Assembly: GCA_963808725.1 (NCBI GenBank)
Contig: CAWEGO010000002.1
Coordinates: forward strand, 2,232,001-2,296,000
Source: JAHFUA01 sp963808725
Lineage (GTDB): Bacteria > Acidobacteriota > Terriglobia > Terriglobales > Acidobacteriaceae
DNA length: 64,000 nucleotides
Reading direction: 5' to 3'
Made by a program: the position numbers and the translations under genes. Shown piece by piece: positions 19,824 through 28,554 of the stretch (within the stretch, counting starts at the first letter, position 1; each line of letters starts with the position of its first letter). A model generated the notes under the pieces. It made no database searches and was not told where the DNA came from. It was given only the letters and a program-made list of their open reading frames with translations.

Positions 19824-19949
19824 GGCGGGATCTCCAGGGAAACGTGGCCCCCGATGTTAAGCGGGGTGGGAAGGCGCGTCAATGGCGGCGACGAACCGCA
19901 AACTGGCAGCGCTACCGGGAATCGAACCTGTCTGCCTAACCCCATCTCC

Positions 19950-21143
19950 ATGCCAAGCGTGAGCCGCGCCGGATATGATGTCGCTGTGATCGGCTCACGT
20001 ACTCGAACCGTGCCTGAACCCGCGCACGTGCTGTTCATCATCGACGAGTTGTGCCGGCAGGGAGGCGCCGAGCGCATCCTGCTGCGGCTGATTCGCCTGC
20101 TGCCGCCGGAAAAGTATCGCGCTTCGCTGGTCACCTTCCGGCTCGATCCCGCGGTGTTCCACGACTTCCCCTGTCCTTTCCATTTCCTGCCACTGCGGCG
20201 CACCTATGACATGAATGCGGTGACGATGGCGCTCAAGCTGCGGAAACTGATTCGTTCGGAAAACGTAGCGATCGCGCACACCTTCTTCGAGACTTCCGAT
20301 CTGTGGGCAGCTCCGATTGCGCGGCTCAGCGGCGTTCCCATTCTGATCTCCAGCCGCCGCGACCTGGGGATTCTCCGTGCCTCGAAACACCGGCTGGCGT
20401 ATCGCTTCGTCAACCACTTTTTCGACCGCGTGCTGGCGGTCTCGCAGGAAGTCCGCAACTATTGCATTGCAGAGGATGGCTTGCCGCCGGAAAAAGTGCT
20501 GACGCTCTACAACGGCATCGAGTTGGATCAGATTGCGTCCCGAGACAGCGCCGCAGTGTCACGCGCCAGCTTGGGATGCGCCGGGGCGTCGCATCTCATC
20601 ATCACCGCCGCCAATATCCGCCGGGTGAAGGGTCTGGACGTTCTGCTGCGGGCGGCGGCCATGGTGCAGCGCGAGTTTCCCCGCGCGAGTTTCCTCATTG
20701 TCGGCGGGATTCTCGAGCCGGAATACGCGCGTGAGCTGGAAGAGCTGACGCGTTCTCTCGCGCTCACCGATAGCGTGAAGTTTCTCGGCGCCAGGAAAGA
20801 CGTGATGCCGCTGCTCGCGATCAGCGACGTATTCTGCCTTCCCTCGCGCAGCGAAGGGTTCTCTAACGCATTGGTGGAGGCCATGGCCTCCGGCCTGCCG
20901 TGCGTGGCGACGCGAGTCGGTGGCAATGCGGAAGCACTCGCCGACGGGGAAAGCGGTTACATCGTGGACTCTGACGACCCGCAGGCCATGGCGGAGCGGA
21001 TCCTGATTCTGCTGCGCGATCCCGAGTTGCGCCAGCGAATGGGCCAGCATGGGAAGGAAACCGTCGAGCGCAGGTTTTCCGCTCAGAGCATGATCACGGG
21101 TTTGGTGAGTGTGTACGACGAATTGCTGGCCAAGCGCAAATAA
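19950..21143 (+). CDS. Family 4 glycosyltransferase
   Basis: About 397 residues with the GT-B fold. The N-terminal acceptor domain contains HVLFIIDELCRQGGAERILL, the typical GGAER motif. The donor-domain pattern is LIITAANIRRVKGLDVLLRA, and the nucleotide-sugar signature is CLPSRSEGFSNALVEAMASG (E-x7-E). ATG 19950 is taken as start; the longer frame up to 19284 runs through the kinase gene antisense. A GTG at 19986 is an alternative. It likely adds a hexose-type sugar in an envelope or exopolysaccharide chain. Confidence 0.92.
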   Translation: MPSVSRAGYDVAVIGSRTRTVPEPAHVLFIIDELCRQGGAERILLRLIRLLPPEKYRASLVTFRLDPAVFHDFPCPFHFLPLRRTYDMNAVTMALKLRKLIRSENVAIAHTFFETSDLWAAPIARLSGVPILISSRRDLGILRASKHRLAYRFVNHFFDRVLAVSQEVRNYCIAEDGLPPEKVLTLYNGIELDQIASRDSAAVSRASLGCAGASHLIITAANIRRVKGLDVLLRAAAMVQREFPRASFLIVGGILEPEYARELEELTRSLALTDSVKFLGARKDVMPLLAISDVFCLPSRSEGFSNALVEAMASGLPCVATRVGGNAEALADGESGYIVDSDDPQAMAERILILLRDPELRQRMGQHGKETVERRFSAQSMITGLVSVYDELLAKRK

Positions 21144-21223
21144 CGCACCGACCAGGCTCTCGTGCATTGGAGTTTTGGCCAGGCTTGCGCATGGACTAAA
21201 CGTGGATGCTCAATGCTCGTCTC

Positions 21224-22105
21224 TTATGCGGGCGGTGCCCCTGTAAGCGCGCTCTGTTCATTTGCCACTTGTGGTAAAGGTCCCGCCTCTGCAGGACGCT
21301 TGATCCCGAACACCTGAGTCGCTACCAACAGCGGGTATAAGAGGTAGCGCAGAGCAGGGTGTTCTCGCAGCAGCCGCAACAAGAACCCGAACTTCCTCGC
21401 ACGCGCGGAGAGGAGTTCAACATCAACCACGTCGAACACCTCCAAAGCATCGAACCCGGCGTCCTGCAGAGATCTGGCCAGACCGCGATAGGTGAACCAA
21501 TTCACGGCCGGAAAACGGGAATAATTGACCCACGCGGGCTTGTGCTTGACCACCCAGTTCAGGATCGGGCGCTTCAGCCACTCCGGGAGAAGCGGGTAAA
21601 AGTGCATGTGATTGATCTCATGATTGATAGGGCAGAGCCGATTGGTGGTTACTATAAAGAAGACCCCCCCGGGCGCCAGCACACGATGCGCTTCCTTCAC
21701 GATTTTCTCCCAGTCGGGTACGTGCTCAAAGATATTCTCCGCATAACATATGTCGAAAGAATCGTCGGCAAAAGGAAAACTGGTGGCTCTCGACACCACG
21801 AAGCGCACCTTCAGTTTCTGCGATTCGGCCAAACGGGATGCATTGCGGAGCAGCTCGTAGTTAAGATCAATGCCGATGACTTCCTTGCCGGCGCGTACCC
21901 AAGCCAAGCTGTCGTAACCCAAACCGCAAGCGATGTCCAGTACGCGCCGTGCTCGAGCACACTGCGGCAGAGCTGCCAGCCACTTGTTTGGTTTGCGCTG
22001 AAGATCCTCTTCCTGCAGGCGCTGCAGTGTCGAGATACTACATACTCCTCGGCAATCCCCATGTGACCCTCTTAACCCCGGATTTACTGGCGTTGACCCG
22101 ATCAT
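21224..22105 (-). CDS. Class I SAM-dependent methyltransferase
   Basis: The UbiE/Methyltransf_11 core is clear: VLDIACGLGYDSLAWVRAG (motif I), VIGIDLNYELL, FPFADDSFDICYAENIFEHV and HRVLAPGGVFFIVTTN. The C-terminal 120 residues are hydrophobic and aromatic. The N-terminus is uncertain. The in-frame ATG is at 22105, but a better ribosome site (AGAGGG, then ATG at 22062, reading MGIAEEYVV) is in another frame and would join STLQRLQEEDLQRKPNKW if one base were missing near 22040. It probably methylates a glycan or lipid in the neighbouring polysaccharide pathway. Confidence 0.85.
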   Translation of the reverse strand: MIGSTPVNPGLRGSHGDCRGVCSISTLQRLQEEDLQRKPNKWLAALPQCARARRVLDIACGLGYDSLAWVRAGKEVIGIDLNYELLRNASRLAESQKLKVRFVVSRATSFPFADDSFDICYAENIFEHVPDWEKIVKEAHRVLAPGGVFFIVTTNRLCPINHEINHMHFYPLLPEWLKRPILNWVVKHKPAWVNYSRFPAVNWFTYRGLARSLQDAGFDALEVFDVVDVELLSARARKFGFLLRLLREHPALRYLLYPLLVATQVFGIKRPAEAGPLPQVANEQSALTGAPPA

Positions 22106-22135
22106 ACCGCGCCTGACAGCAACGTAAAAAAGGAA

Positions 22136-23128
22136 ATGTGGTTTAAAATTGCAGAGTTGAGCGCCAACGGCCAAGGCTCGCTCGTCAGCGTTATCATCCC
22201 GGCGTACAACGCTGCCGGATTGATCGCGGAAACCCTCCACAGCGTCTTCGCCCAAACCTACCGCGACTTCGAAACCATTGTGGTGAACGACGGTTCCCCC
22301 GACACCGCGGCGCTGGAAGCGGTGCTGCGGCCTTTCGCCGATCGCCTCGTCTATCTCCAGCAGGAGAACCGCGGGGTGAGCGCGGCGCGCAACACTGGCA
22401 TCCGCACCGCCCACGGACGGTATGTCGCCTTTCTGGATTCCGACGACCTGTGGGAACCCGGTTTCCTTGAAGCCCAGGTCGGCCTGCTCGAACGTGACCC
22501 TTCCCTGGACCTGGTCTACGCGGACGGCCTGATCTTCGGCGACACCCGCGATAACGGGCGCACCTTCATGGAGGTTTTTCCTTCCCGCGGGGAAGTGAGC
22601 TTTGAAAGCCTGCTGCTTCGCCGGTGTGCGCCGCTCACCTCCACCGTAGTGGTGCGGCGCGAGGCGGTGCTGGAAGTGGGCGGCTTCGATGAAGCCATTC
22701 GGACCTCCGAAGATCATGATCTGTGGTTGCGTCTCGCCGTCGCGGGCAAGCACCTCAGCTACCAGCGCCAAGTGCTCACCCGCTATCGGCGCCGGCAGGG
22801 CAGCATGACGGCCGACCCGGTGTGGCTGGCCCAGAATAACCTGCAGGTGCTGATGAAAACGCTCAGCCGCTGCCGCCAGGGATCGCGCGAGCGCGAGTTA
22901 GTGCAGCGGGCCATCGCCAAGAAAAATGCGGAGATCGAATACCTGCAAGGCCAACGGGCGCTGCTCGCTGGGGACGCCAGTTCCGCGCGCGAGCACTTCG
23001 GCGCCGCCAACCACTACCTGCGCAGCCGCAAGCTGCGACTGGCAGAGTGGGGACTGCGCACCGTCCCCTGGCTCGTGGTCAGCGCCTACCGGATTCGCAG
23101 AAAGCTATTTTCCAGCAAGAGTTTCTAA
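22136..23128 (+). CDS. Family 2 glycosyltransferase
   Basis: 330 residues: LVSVIIPAYNAAGLIAETL at the N-terminus, ETIVVNDGSPD, RGVSAARNTGIRTAHGRYVA, the metal site LDSDDLWEP, and RTSEDHDLWLRLAVAGKHL containing the catalytic ED. A helical tail (about 240-330) follows the GT-A domain. AAAGGAA directly precedes the ATG. It is divergent from the methyltransferase and convergent with the FemAB-like gene (4 to 24 bases of overlap, depending on frame). Confidence 0.92.
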   Translation: MWFKIAELSANGQGSLVSVIIPAYNAAGLIAETLHSVFAQTYRDFETIVVNDGSPDTAALEAVLRPFADRLVYLQQENRGVSAARNTGIRTAHGRYVAFLDSDDLWEPGFLEAQVGLLERDPSLDLVYADGLIFGDTRDNGRTFMEVFPSRGEVSFESLLLRRCAPLTSTVVVRREAVLEVGGFDEAIRTSEDHDLWLRLAVAGKHLSYQRQVLTRYRRRQGSMTADPVWLAQNNLQVLMKTLSRCRQGSRERELVQRAIAKKNAEIEYLQGQRALLAGDASSAREHFGAANHYLRSRKLRLAEWGLRTVPWLVVSAYRIRRKLFSSKSF

Positions 23129-24325
23129 CCGATTTTTCTGCGCGCGCCGGTGGCCAGGGGTTTGCCGCCAAGGTCGATGTCGGTCTGGTGGTAAAGCTCG
23201 CCCGGCGTGGGTGTTTTTCTTCCCGACGAGCGCACCATCGATGACGGGCCCTCGCGTAGTAATCTTTTCAGTTTGCGCTTGATCCCCACGGCTTCGAAGA
23301 CAGCCGCCGCGGTGCGGGAGGTGAGGCGCAGCAGCGCATGCAGGGCCACGATGCCGCGATGCCGCGCCGTGTCGCGAAAATAGTAGAACGTCGGCGCAGG
23401 CCAGGCTGCCGGTCGAGAAAAACTGTTTGTGCATTCCGGTGCCCTCGCCGAAGTCGAGGCAGTCGAACCTCTGCTCAGCGAACAGGTTCTCCAAAGCAAA
23501 GTATTGCAGGACCACGCCCGGAGACAGGTGGCCGTATTCGGGGTCGTGGCCCACGAACCGATACATCAGGTCGTTCTCCCCCATGGCCGCACAGTACATG
23601 TAGGCGACAGGATGATCATGCAAGAACAAGGTGTAGGCGCGGACCGCGTCGCGTTCCGCCAGGCTGCGCATTTCGGCGACGAACGTAGGATCGTCCGGGA
23701 TGCCGGCATGCAGCAGACGCTCCTGATAGGTCTTGGCCGAGATCTGGCGGGCCAGGACATGGAATTCCTCCATTTCGTCCGGCCGCGCGAACACCCGCAC
23801 ATCGCTCCTACAGTTGGAGAGTGCAGTGAACCGACGCACCTTCCTCCGCAAGGTATAGCGTGACTTGCTGGAAAACTTTTTCAGGTAATCGGGCAGAGTC
23901 TGCCGCAAGTCCACGTAACACCGGTAATAACGATCCGGGATATAGCGGAACGCCGCCGTGACTCCGGAATACTGGGGAACAGTAAGCAGCAGAGGATGGG
24001 AGCGGATCACTGCGACATCGACCGACGGCGGCAGATCAGGCACAAAGAACTCCGGACGCGGATGGAGCCCGTGGTTAAGGACCACGCCGCGCAAGTTCAC
24101 CGCGCCGAGGCGCAGTTCACCCAATAGGAATCTGAGCTGAACGCTTTTTTCCTGCCAGCAGTTGCTCACTAACACTATCCTCATCCTCGCGGAACCGGTT
24201 GGGAGTGGGTCGTGGGCCGAGTTCTGAATCAGTGTTATGCCGGGCGGGCGAGCAACGGGGGACCGCGGTTGTCCACGCTCGCGACGACCACCGTGCTTGG
24301 GTTTAATGGTACGGGCGACGGACAT
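23125..24325 (-). CDS. FemAB/GNAT-like acetyltransferase, frameshifted near the C-terminus
   Basis: The BioF2/FemAB-type GNAT domain reads YLKKFSSKSRYTLRRKVRRF, EEFHVLARQISAKTYQE, AYTLFLHDHPVAYMYCAAMG and CLDFGEGTGMHKQFFSTG. After SLACADV near 23387 the frame becomes unlike protein. The alternative frame continues YYFRDTARHRGIVALHALLR and KRKLKRLLREG to a stop at 23125, so one extra base (T in the coding strand) breaks the gene. The unshifted frame stops at 23105. The start may be the ATG at 24184 (MRIVLVSN) rather than 24325. Such proteins often sit in exosortase-type polysaccharide clusters. Confidence 0.75.
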
Positions 24326-24594
24326 TCTCCGGCTGACTTTCCGCTCGCGGGCTCATGCAGCCGAGTTGGCGGAAATCCCGGTGGTTGGTGGGAACGCGAT
24401 GGCGACCGCTCCGCCCGGCTCGCCCCGGAGCCGTTGCACCAGGTTTTTTGCGCGTACTCCTGCTGCACCAGGTCGTCAAGCGGAGAGATCGCAGAAATGA
24501 AGATCGCGAAGGTCCCTATCGCACCCAGAAGCAGCAACACGGGGTGCCGTTTGAGCGGCAGAGTCGTCAGAGCGATCGGCGCGCAGCCTCGCAT
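24235..24594 (-). CDS. Small membrane protein, unknown
   Basis: 119 residues with one hydrophobic segment (about 16-40: HPVLLLLGAIGTFAIFISAI) followed by SPLDDLVQQEYAQ and a low-complexity Pro/Ser-rich tail. AAAGGG lies five bases before the ATG at 24594. The tail overlaps the longer possible start of the FemAB-like gene, which argues for the shorter start there. The topology suggests a single-pass anchor. I do not recognise the family. Confidence 0.4.
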   Translation of the reverse strand: MRGCAPIALTTLPLKRHPVLLLLGAIGTFAIFISAISPLDDLVQQEYAQKTWCNGSGASRAERSPSRSHQPPGFPPTRLHEPASGKSAGECPSPVPLNPSTVVVASVDNRGPPLLARPA

Positions 24595-24781
24595 CAGGGC
24601 CCTTTAGATGGATTTCCAGCGTAGTAATGGGCAGGAAGGGGCGGGCGAAAACATTCTACACCGATTCGGCTAAACCGCACTCATTGTTTGTAAATTTCTT
24701 GTCTTCGTGCGCCAGGGCATCTGACCAAGACCGGCGCTGCTGGCCCGTCTTCCCGGTCGGCGACAGGGTGCAACGGAAAGC

Positions 24782-25219
24782 TTACCTCGTCCGATCGCTG
24801 GCGATCCCGAAGGGAAGCACCCACCGTTTCATGCACTGGGGAGTACTCTCGACCATCACCGTCATCTGCCCTTGCTTCACCGCCGCCACGCAGAACTGTA
24901 AATAGCCGAATCGGTTTGCAGGGAACGAGGTCTCGATCTGTTTGCTCACCAGGTGGTGGCCGGCATCGAAGCGATTGGCCACGAATACCTGTTGGGAACG
25001 GTTATTCGGGCTGCCGACAAAAACATGGAAGCCGAGGACGCAGTCGTAGGCCCACACCGAAGCGCAGGGGGGATCGTGGACGTAGTCATAGTCCCAGCGC
25101 ACGATGACCGACCGAGGTGTGGCGAATTTCAGCACGGCAAAGAGCAGAATCACTGGGATAGCCAGGATCAGTAAGGTGCGTTTGAGTGTCCCTCGTAGAT
25201 TCCCCATTCCGCTTTTCAC
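24782..25219 (-). CDS. Hypothetical membrane-anchored or exported protein
   Basis: 145 residues: basic start, hydrophobic segment LLILAIPVILLFAVLKFA (about 15-32) and a periplasmic domain containing WDYDYVHDPPCASVWAYDC, PNNRSQQVFVANRFDAG and a Cys near residue 104. The start is a GTG at 25219 or the ATG four codons later. No known family recognised. It lies upstream of the polysaccharide ATPase on the opposite strand, sharing a 230 to 320 base intergenic region with it. Confidence 0.55.
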   Translation of the reverse strand: MKSGMGNLRGTLKRTLLILAIPVILLFAVLKFATPRSVIVRWDYDYVHDPPCASVWAYDCVLGFHVFVGSPNNRSQQVFVANRFDAGHHLVSKQIETSFPANRFGYLQFCVAAVKQGQMTVMVESTPQCMKRWVLPFGIASDRTR

Positions 25220-25539
25220 CTTTGCCGTAGGTGCACGAAGAATCGCACCTAATTCATTAATTGTGCAAGCCCTTCAATCATCAGGTGATGCCGCAGAGAT
25301 ATCCCAATTACGGTGGTCGTCGGATTGCTGACATGCAACTGGGGACTCGGCGAGACTGGGAAAGTCTGGCTTGTGCGCAAGAAGTTGCACACATCCCCTG
25401 GATGCGCCCGGTCTAAACCGTCCCCGAACTGCCAATTGCTTGATTCTTAATGACTAATCATCTGTTCCAATACGGTCCACTTTGGAAGGATGCTTGCACA
25501 AAAAATTTCTGCGCTATCCCTAAGAAAGCGGGTTCGCAC

Positions 25540-26502
25540 GTGTATCTGGACTTCCTTGACCTGAAGCGGGAACCATTCTCTCTGACTCCCGATCCCAAGT
25601 TCCTCCACTTGGCGGACCCGCACCGCAACGCCCTGGTGGCCTTGGTGCAAGGGGTGATCCGCCGGCGGGGGTTCATGGTGGCCACCGGTCCGGTGGGCAC
25701 GGGTAAGACCACCATCCTCAATGCGCTGCTGCACTTGCTTTCGCACCTCCATAAAAACGGTGAGCGCAAACTGGTGTCCGCTTTCCTGGTGAATCCGGTG
25801 CTCACCCGCGAGGAGTTTCTGGAGTCGGTGCTGGACGAATTTGAAGTGACGGTTACCTCCACCAGCAAGCCGCGCCGCCTGCTGGCCCTCCACGAACTGT
25901 TTCTGGAAGCCCAGAGCAAGGGCGGCACCGCCGTGCTCTTGATCGACGAGGCTCATCTTTTGACCGTGGACTTGCTGGAAGAGATCCGGCTGCTCACCAA
26001 CATGGACACCCACCGCGAGAAGCTGCTGCAGGTCATTCTGTGCGGCCAGCCCGAGTTGGCGACCGTGCTGCTGCAACCGCAGATGCGAGCGCTGCGGCAG
26101 CGCATTGCGCTGCTGGCTCAGTTACGTCCGCTGACCTCCGCCGAGACCGCCAGTTACATCGAGCAACGATTGCGTCTGGCGGGCTGGCAAGGGCCGTTGC
26201 TGTTTTCCGCCGCGGCGCTCGACGAAGTGTACCGCCGCACTCAGGGAGTGCCCCGCCTGATCAATCTGCTCTGCGACAGTTGCCTGAGCATCGCGGCGCA
26301 AATGCACCGCAAGGACGTGGAACCTGACATCGTGCGCGCCGCCGTTTCCGGGCTTACCTTGATGCCACCCTCGGTGGTGGCCCCCTCGGCCAACGGCTCC
26401 GGCTCTGCAGCGGGTCCCTCCGCCGAGTCGCGTCCTCTGCCCGCGCGCGGGCAGTATGAGGAAAACGAAGTCCCTCGCCGGGCGGTGGGAGGCCAGTTGT
26501 GA
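25540..26502 (+). CDS. ExeA/XrtA-system-like AAA ATPase
   Basis: AAA ATPase of the general secretion A/exosortase-associated type: YLDFLDLKREPFSLTPDP at the start (typical of this family), Walker A GPVGTGKTT, Walker B AVLLIDEAH, sensor region EIRLLTNMDT, CGQPEL and GVPRLINLLCD near the end, then a Ser/Pro-rich tail. The GTG at 25540 is preferred because homologues begin near YLDF; an in-frame ATG exists at 25450. The stop overlaps the BY-kinase start (GTGA). In related clusters such ATPases accompany polysaccharide export, but no exosortase or Wza/Wzc is visible here. Confidence 0.88.
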   Translation: MYLDFLDLKREPFSLTPDPKFLHLADPHRNALVALVQGVIRRRGFMVATGPVGTGKTTILNALLHLLSHLHKNGERKLVSAFLVNPVLTREEFLESVLDEFEVTVTSTSKPRRLLALHELFLEAQSKGGTAVLLIDEAHLLTVDLLEEIRLLTNMDTHREKLLQVILCGQPELATVLLQPQMRALRQRIALLAQLRPLTSAETASYIEQRLRLAGWQGPLLFSAAALDEVYRRTQGVPRLINLLCDSCLSIAAQMHRKDVEPDIVRAAVSGLTLMPPSVVAPSANGSGSAAGPSAESRPLPARGQYEENEVPRRAVGGQL

Positions 26503-27437
26503 GCAAGTTCTTCAAACGGACCCAGAAGGTGAACGAGACCCCCATCCCGCGCGCCCCCCAGCCCATCGATGTGATGAATGTCGATCAACTGCTCGATAGC
26601 ATCAACCGCGGCGTCGATCAGCAGTTGGCAGGCTTGGACACGGCCGTGCCCACCAGCGCCAAGATCGCTAGCGCGCTCGATGCGGCCCAGCAAGGGCCCT
26701 CGATCGGAGTGTTGGAGTTCCCTACCGAGGCGTATCGGATGGTCCGCCTTCCGCGCGATCCGCGGCGGTTGTTCTTCCCTGAGGATGAAGGCATGCCCGC
26801 GCCCCCGGCCCTGGAGGCCTATCGCAGCTTCCGTACACGTGTGCTTCGCTTGCAGGCACGGCGCCAGTTCCGGACCGTGGCCGTCACCAGCGCCGCCAAG
26901 GGCGACGGCAAGACCCTGACCTCCACCAACCTGGCCTTGTGCTGTGCCCAGCTTCCCCAATTTCCGGTGTTACTGATCGATGGTGATCTGCGTACCCACG
27001 GGGCCAGCCGGTGCCTTGGGCATGACGACGGACCTGGCCTGGCCGACATACTGAGCGGCCGGGTGGCGCGCGAAGCGGCCGTGGTGGCCACCGACATTCC
27101 CAATCTCCATTTCCTTTGCGCCGGCGATGCCACGAAGAATCCCCCGGAATTATTCTCCGGGGCGCCCTGGAAGGAGTTCATCACCTGGTGCCGGGACAAC
27201 TTCAAGCTGGTGCTGGTGGATTGTCCGCCCGCGCTGCCGCTGGCCGACTTCGAGCTGATCTCCGCCAGTTGCGACGGGATCCTGGTCGTCGCGCGCGCCC
27301 GCGCTACCAACAAGGAGGCGTTGGAGAGAGTGCTGGCGCAGGTGGACAGCCACAAGCTGCTGGGCGTCTCCCTCAACTCTGTGGCCTCCCATGATCATTC
27401 GTACTACTACTACGATTACGGTGATAAACGGAAATGA
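26499..27437 (+). CDS. BY-kinase/CpsD-like tyrosine kinase
   Basis: 312 residues resembling CpsD/CapB. A linker region (1-115) is followed by RTVAVTSAAKGDGKTLTSTN (Walker A), VLLIDGDLR (Walker A'), LVLVDCPPALPLAD (Walker B) and a C-terminal tyrosine cluster HSYYYYDYG suited to autophosphorylation. Start GTG 26499 overlaps the ATPase stop. No Wzz-type transmembrane partner is fused or adjacent. It probably controls polysaccharide polymerisation or export. Confidence 0.88.
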   Translation: MSKFFKRTQKVNETPIPRAPQPIDVMNVDQLLDSINRGVDQQLAGLDTAVPTSAKIASALDAAQQGPSIGVLEFPTEAYRMVRLPRDPRRLFFPEDEGMPAPPALEAYRSFRTRVLRLQARRQFRTVAVTSAAKGDGKTLTSTNLALCCAQLPQFPVLLIDGDLRTHGASRCLGHDDGPGLADILSGRVAREAAVVATDIPNLHFLCAGDATKNPPELFSGAPWKEFITWCRDNFKLVLVDCPPALPLADFELISASCDGILVVARARATNKEALERVLAQVDSHKLLGVSLNSVASHDHSYYYYDYGDKRK

Positions 27438-27476
27438 TGTGCGACCGGAAAGCCATTCTCTGGACTTGAGGCGGCT

Positions 27477-27746
27477 ATGTATCCGAACCTGAAGCTACAG
27501 ATCTTCAAACGCGGCGTGCGGCAAAACCATCTGGCGAGGCAAATCGGTATCAGCGATCCCATCCTCAGCAAGATCATCCACGGCTATCGTCCACCGACCG
27601 AGGCGGAGCGCAAACTGCTCGCCGCCTGTCTGGAGGCGGACGAGAACTGGTTGTTCGAAAAGTTCGAGAGCGAAGCTCTGCCTGTTCCGGCCCCTACGCC
27701 GGCGAACGGGAACGGCCACGGGAACCCGCCGCTCGAACACCATTGA
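27477..27746 (+). CDS. Xre-family helix-turn-helix protein
   Basis: 89 residues with a helix-turn-helix near the N-terminus (RGVRQNHLARQIGISDPILSKIIHGYR) and a flexible Pro/Ala/Gly/His tail. GAGG lies a few bases before the ATG. It follows the BY-kinase by 40 bases and may be in the same transcript; it could regulate the polysaccharide genes (inference). Confidence 0.8.
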   Translation: MYPNLKLQIFKRGVRQNHLARQIGISDPILSKIIHGYRPPTEAERKLLAACLEADENWLFEKFESEALPVPAPTPANGNGHGNPPLEHH

Positions 27747-27762
27747 TGCCGCCCGGCTGGAC

Positions 27763-28398
27763 TCAGATCCAGCCGCGAATCCAGTAGTACACGATCTTCA
27801 CGCTTTCCCCTGCTAAATCGAGGAATGCCGGCCAGCGGCCGCCCAGAGTGCCGCTGCGCTTGAATGCATCCGGAACCGGGTGCGGGGCCACGTCCAGCCC
27901 GGCTTTGCGGAAGGCTCGCAAGGCCCGGTACATGTGGTAGTCGCTGGTCAGCAGCACCTTCCGGCCCGGAGCCGCCTTCAGCATCTCAGCCACGTACTGC
28001 GCGTTCTCGCGCGTGCTCCGCGAACGTTCTTCGACCCGCAGCACCGCCGCCGGCACTCCCTGCGATTGCACAAAGTCGCGCATCGACGCCGCCACCGGCG
28101 GCAAGCCCGTGCCGCCGCTCAGCACGACCAGCGGGAAGGCCCGCTCGCGATAAGCCCGCACTGCGTACAAGCTGCGCACGTAGGAATCCCAGGCAATCAC
28201 CCCATCGCTGCTGGGCCGCGAGCCACCCAGCACGATCAAGACTTCGCCGGGCGGATCGTTCCAGCCTCCGGCCAGATGCTTCGCCCACCAGGCATCCAGC
28301 GGCGTGAGCGTCGCCACTACCACCAGCAATCCCACGAGAGCCAGCGGCCACAGCAACAGGCGGGTGATGCATCCGAAGAGCGTTTGCGTTGCCGGCAT
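27763..28398 (-). CDS. YdcF/ElyC-like DUF218 protein
   Basis: 211 residues. One N-terminal transmembrane helix (LLLWPLALVGLLVVVATL) precedes a DUF218 domain: EVLIVLGGSRPSSDG, YRERAFPLVVLSGGTG, VEERSRSTRENAQYVAEML (the conserved S/T-R-T-x-E-N-A) and LLTSDYHMYRALRAFRKAG. DUF218 proteins such as SanA and ElyC act in envelope integrity, and lipid or glycan intermediates are suspected. It is convergent with the Xre gene. Confidence 0.88.
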   Translation of the reverse strand: MPATQTLFGCITRLLLWPLALVGLLVVVATLTPLDAWWAKHLAGGWNDPPGEVLIVLGGSRPSSDGVIAWDSYVRSLYAVRAYRERAFPLVVLSGGTGLPPVAASMRDFVQSQGVPAAVLRVEERSRSTRENAQYVAEMLKAAPGRKVLLTSDYHMYRALRAFRKAGLDVAPHPVPDAFKRSGTLGGRWPAFLDLAGESVKIVYYWIRGWI

Positions 28399-28499
28399 GG
28401 GGAATCGAGTCGAACCTGGTTCAGTTCCAGAATAGCAGGTGGAGTTTCGTGCGGGTTTCCCCGTTGCGCAAAGACCGCGGAGCCCGGTGCCAAAATGAA

Positions 28500-28529
28500 A
28501 AGGCGAGATCCAACTTCGGATCTCGCCTT
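28500..28529 (-). terminator. Rho-independent terminator after the first Ig-repeat gene
   Basis: A perfect 12-bp stem (28500-28511 with 28518-28529) with a six-base loop, followed on the minus strand by TTTTCATTTT. It lies 25 bases after the stop of the gene at 28555-30830. Confidence 0.85.
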
Positions 28530-28554
28530 GGTCGTTAGGTGTTGCGCAAGCGGT

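Noticed and set aside
19905..19945. tRNA-like T-arm text (CGGGAATCGAACC) on the minus strand
   Set aside because: The T loop consensus is present, but the adjoining bases do not pair into a T stem and no anticodon or D arm can be folded. Perhaps a decayed tRNA end, but not supportable as an RNA gene.
22106..22771. N-terminal extension of the methyltransferase frame
   Set aside because: This part lies opposite the glycosyltransferase at 22136-23128, which has clear motifs and an RBS, and has no protein-like character itself.
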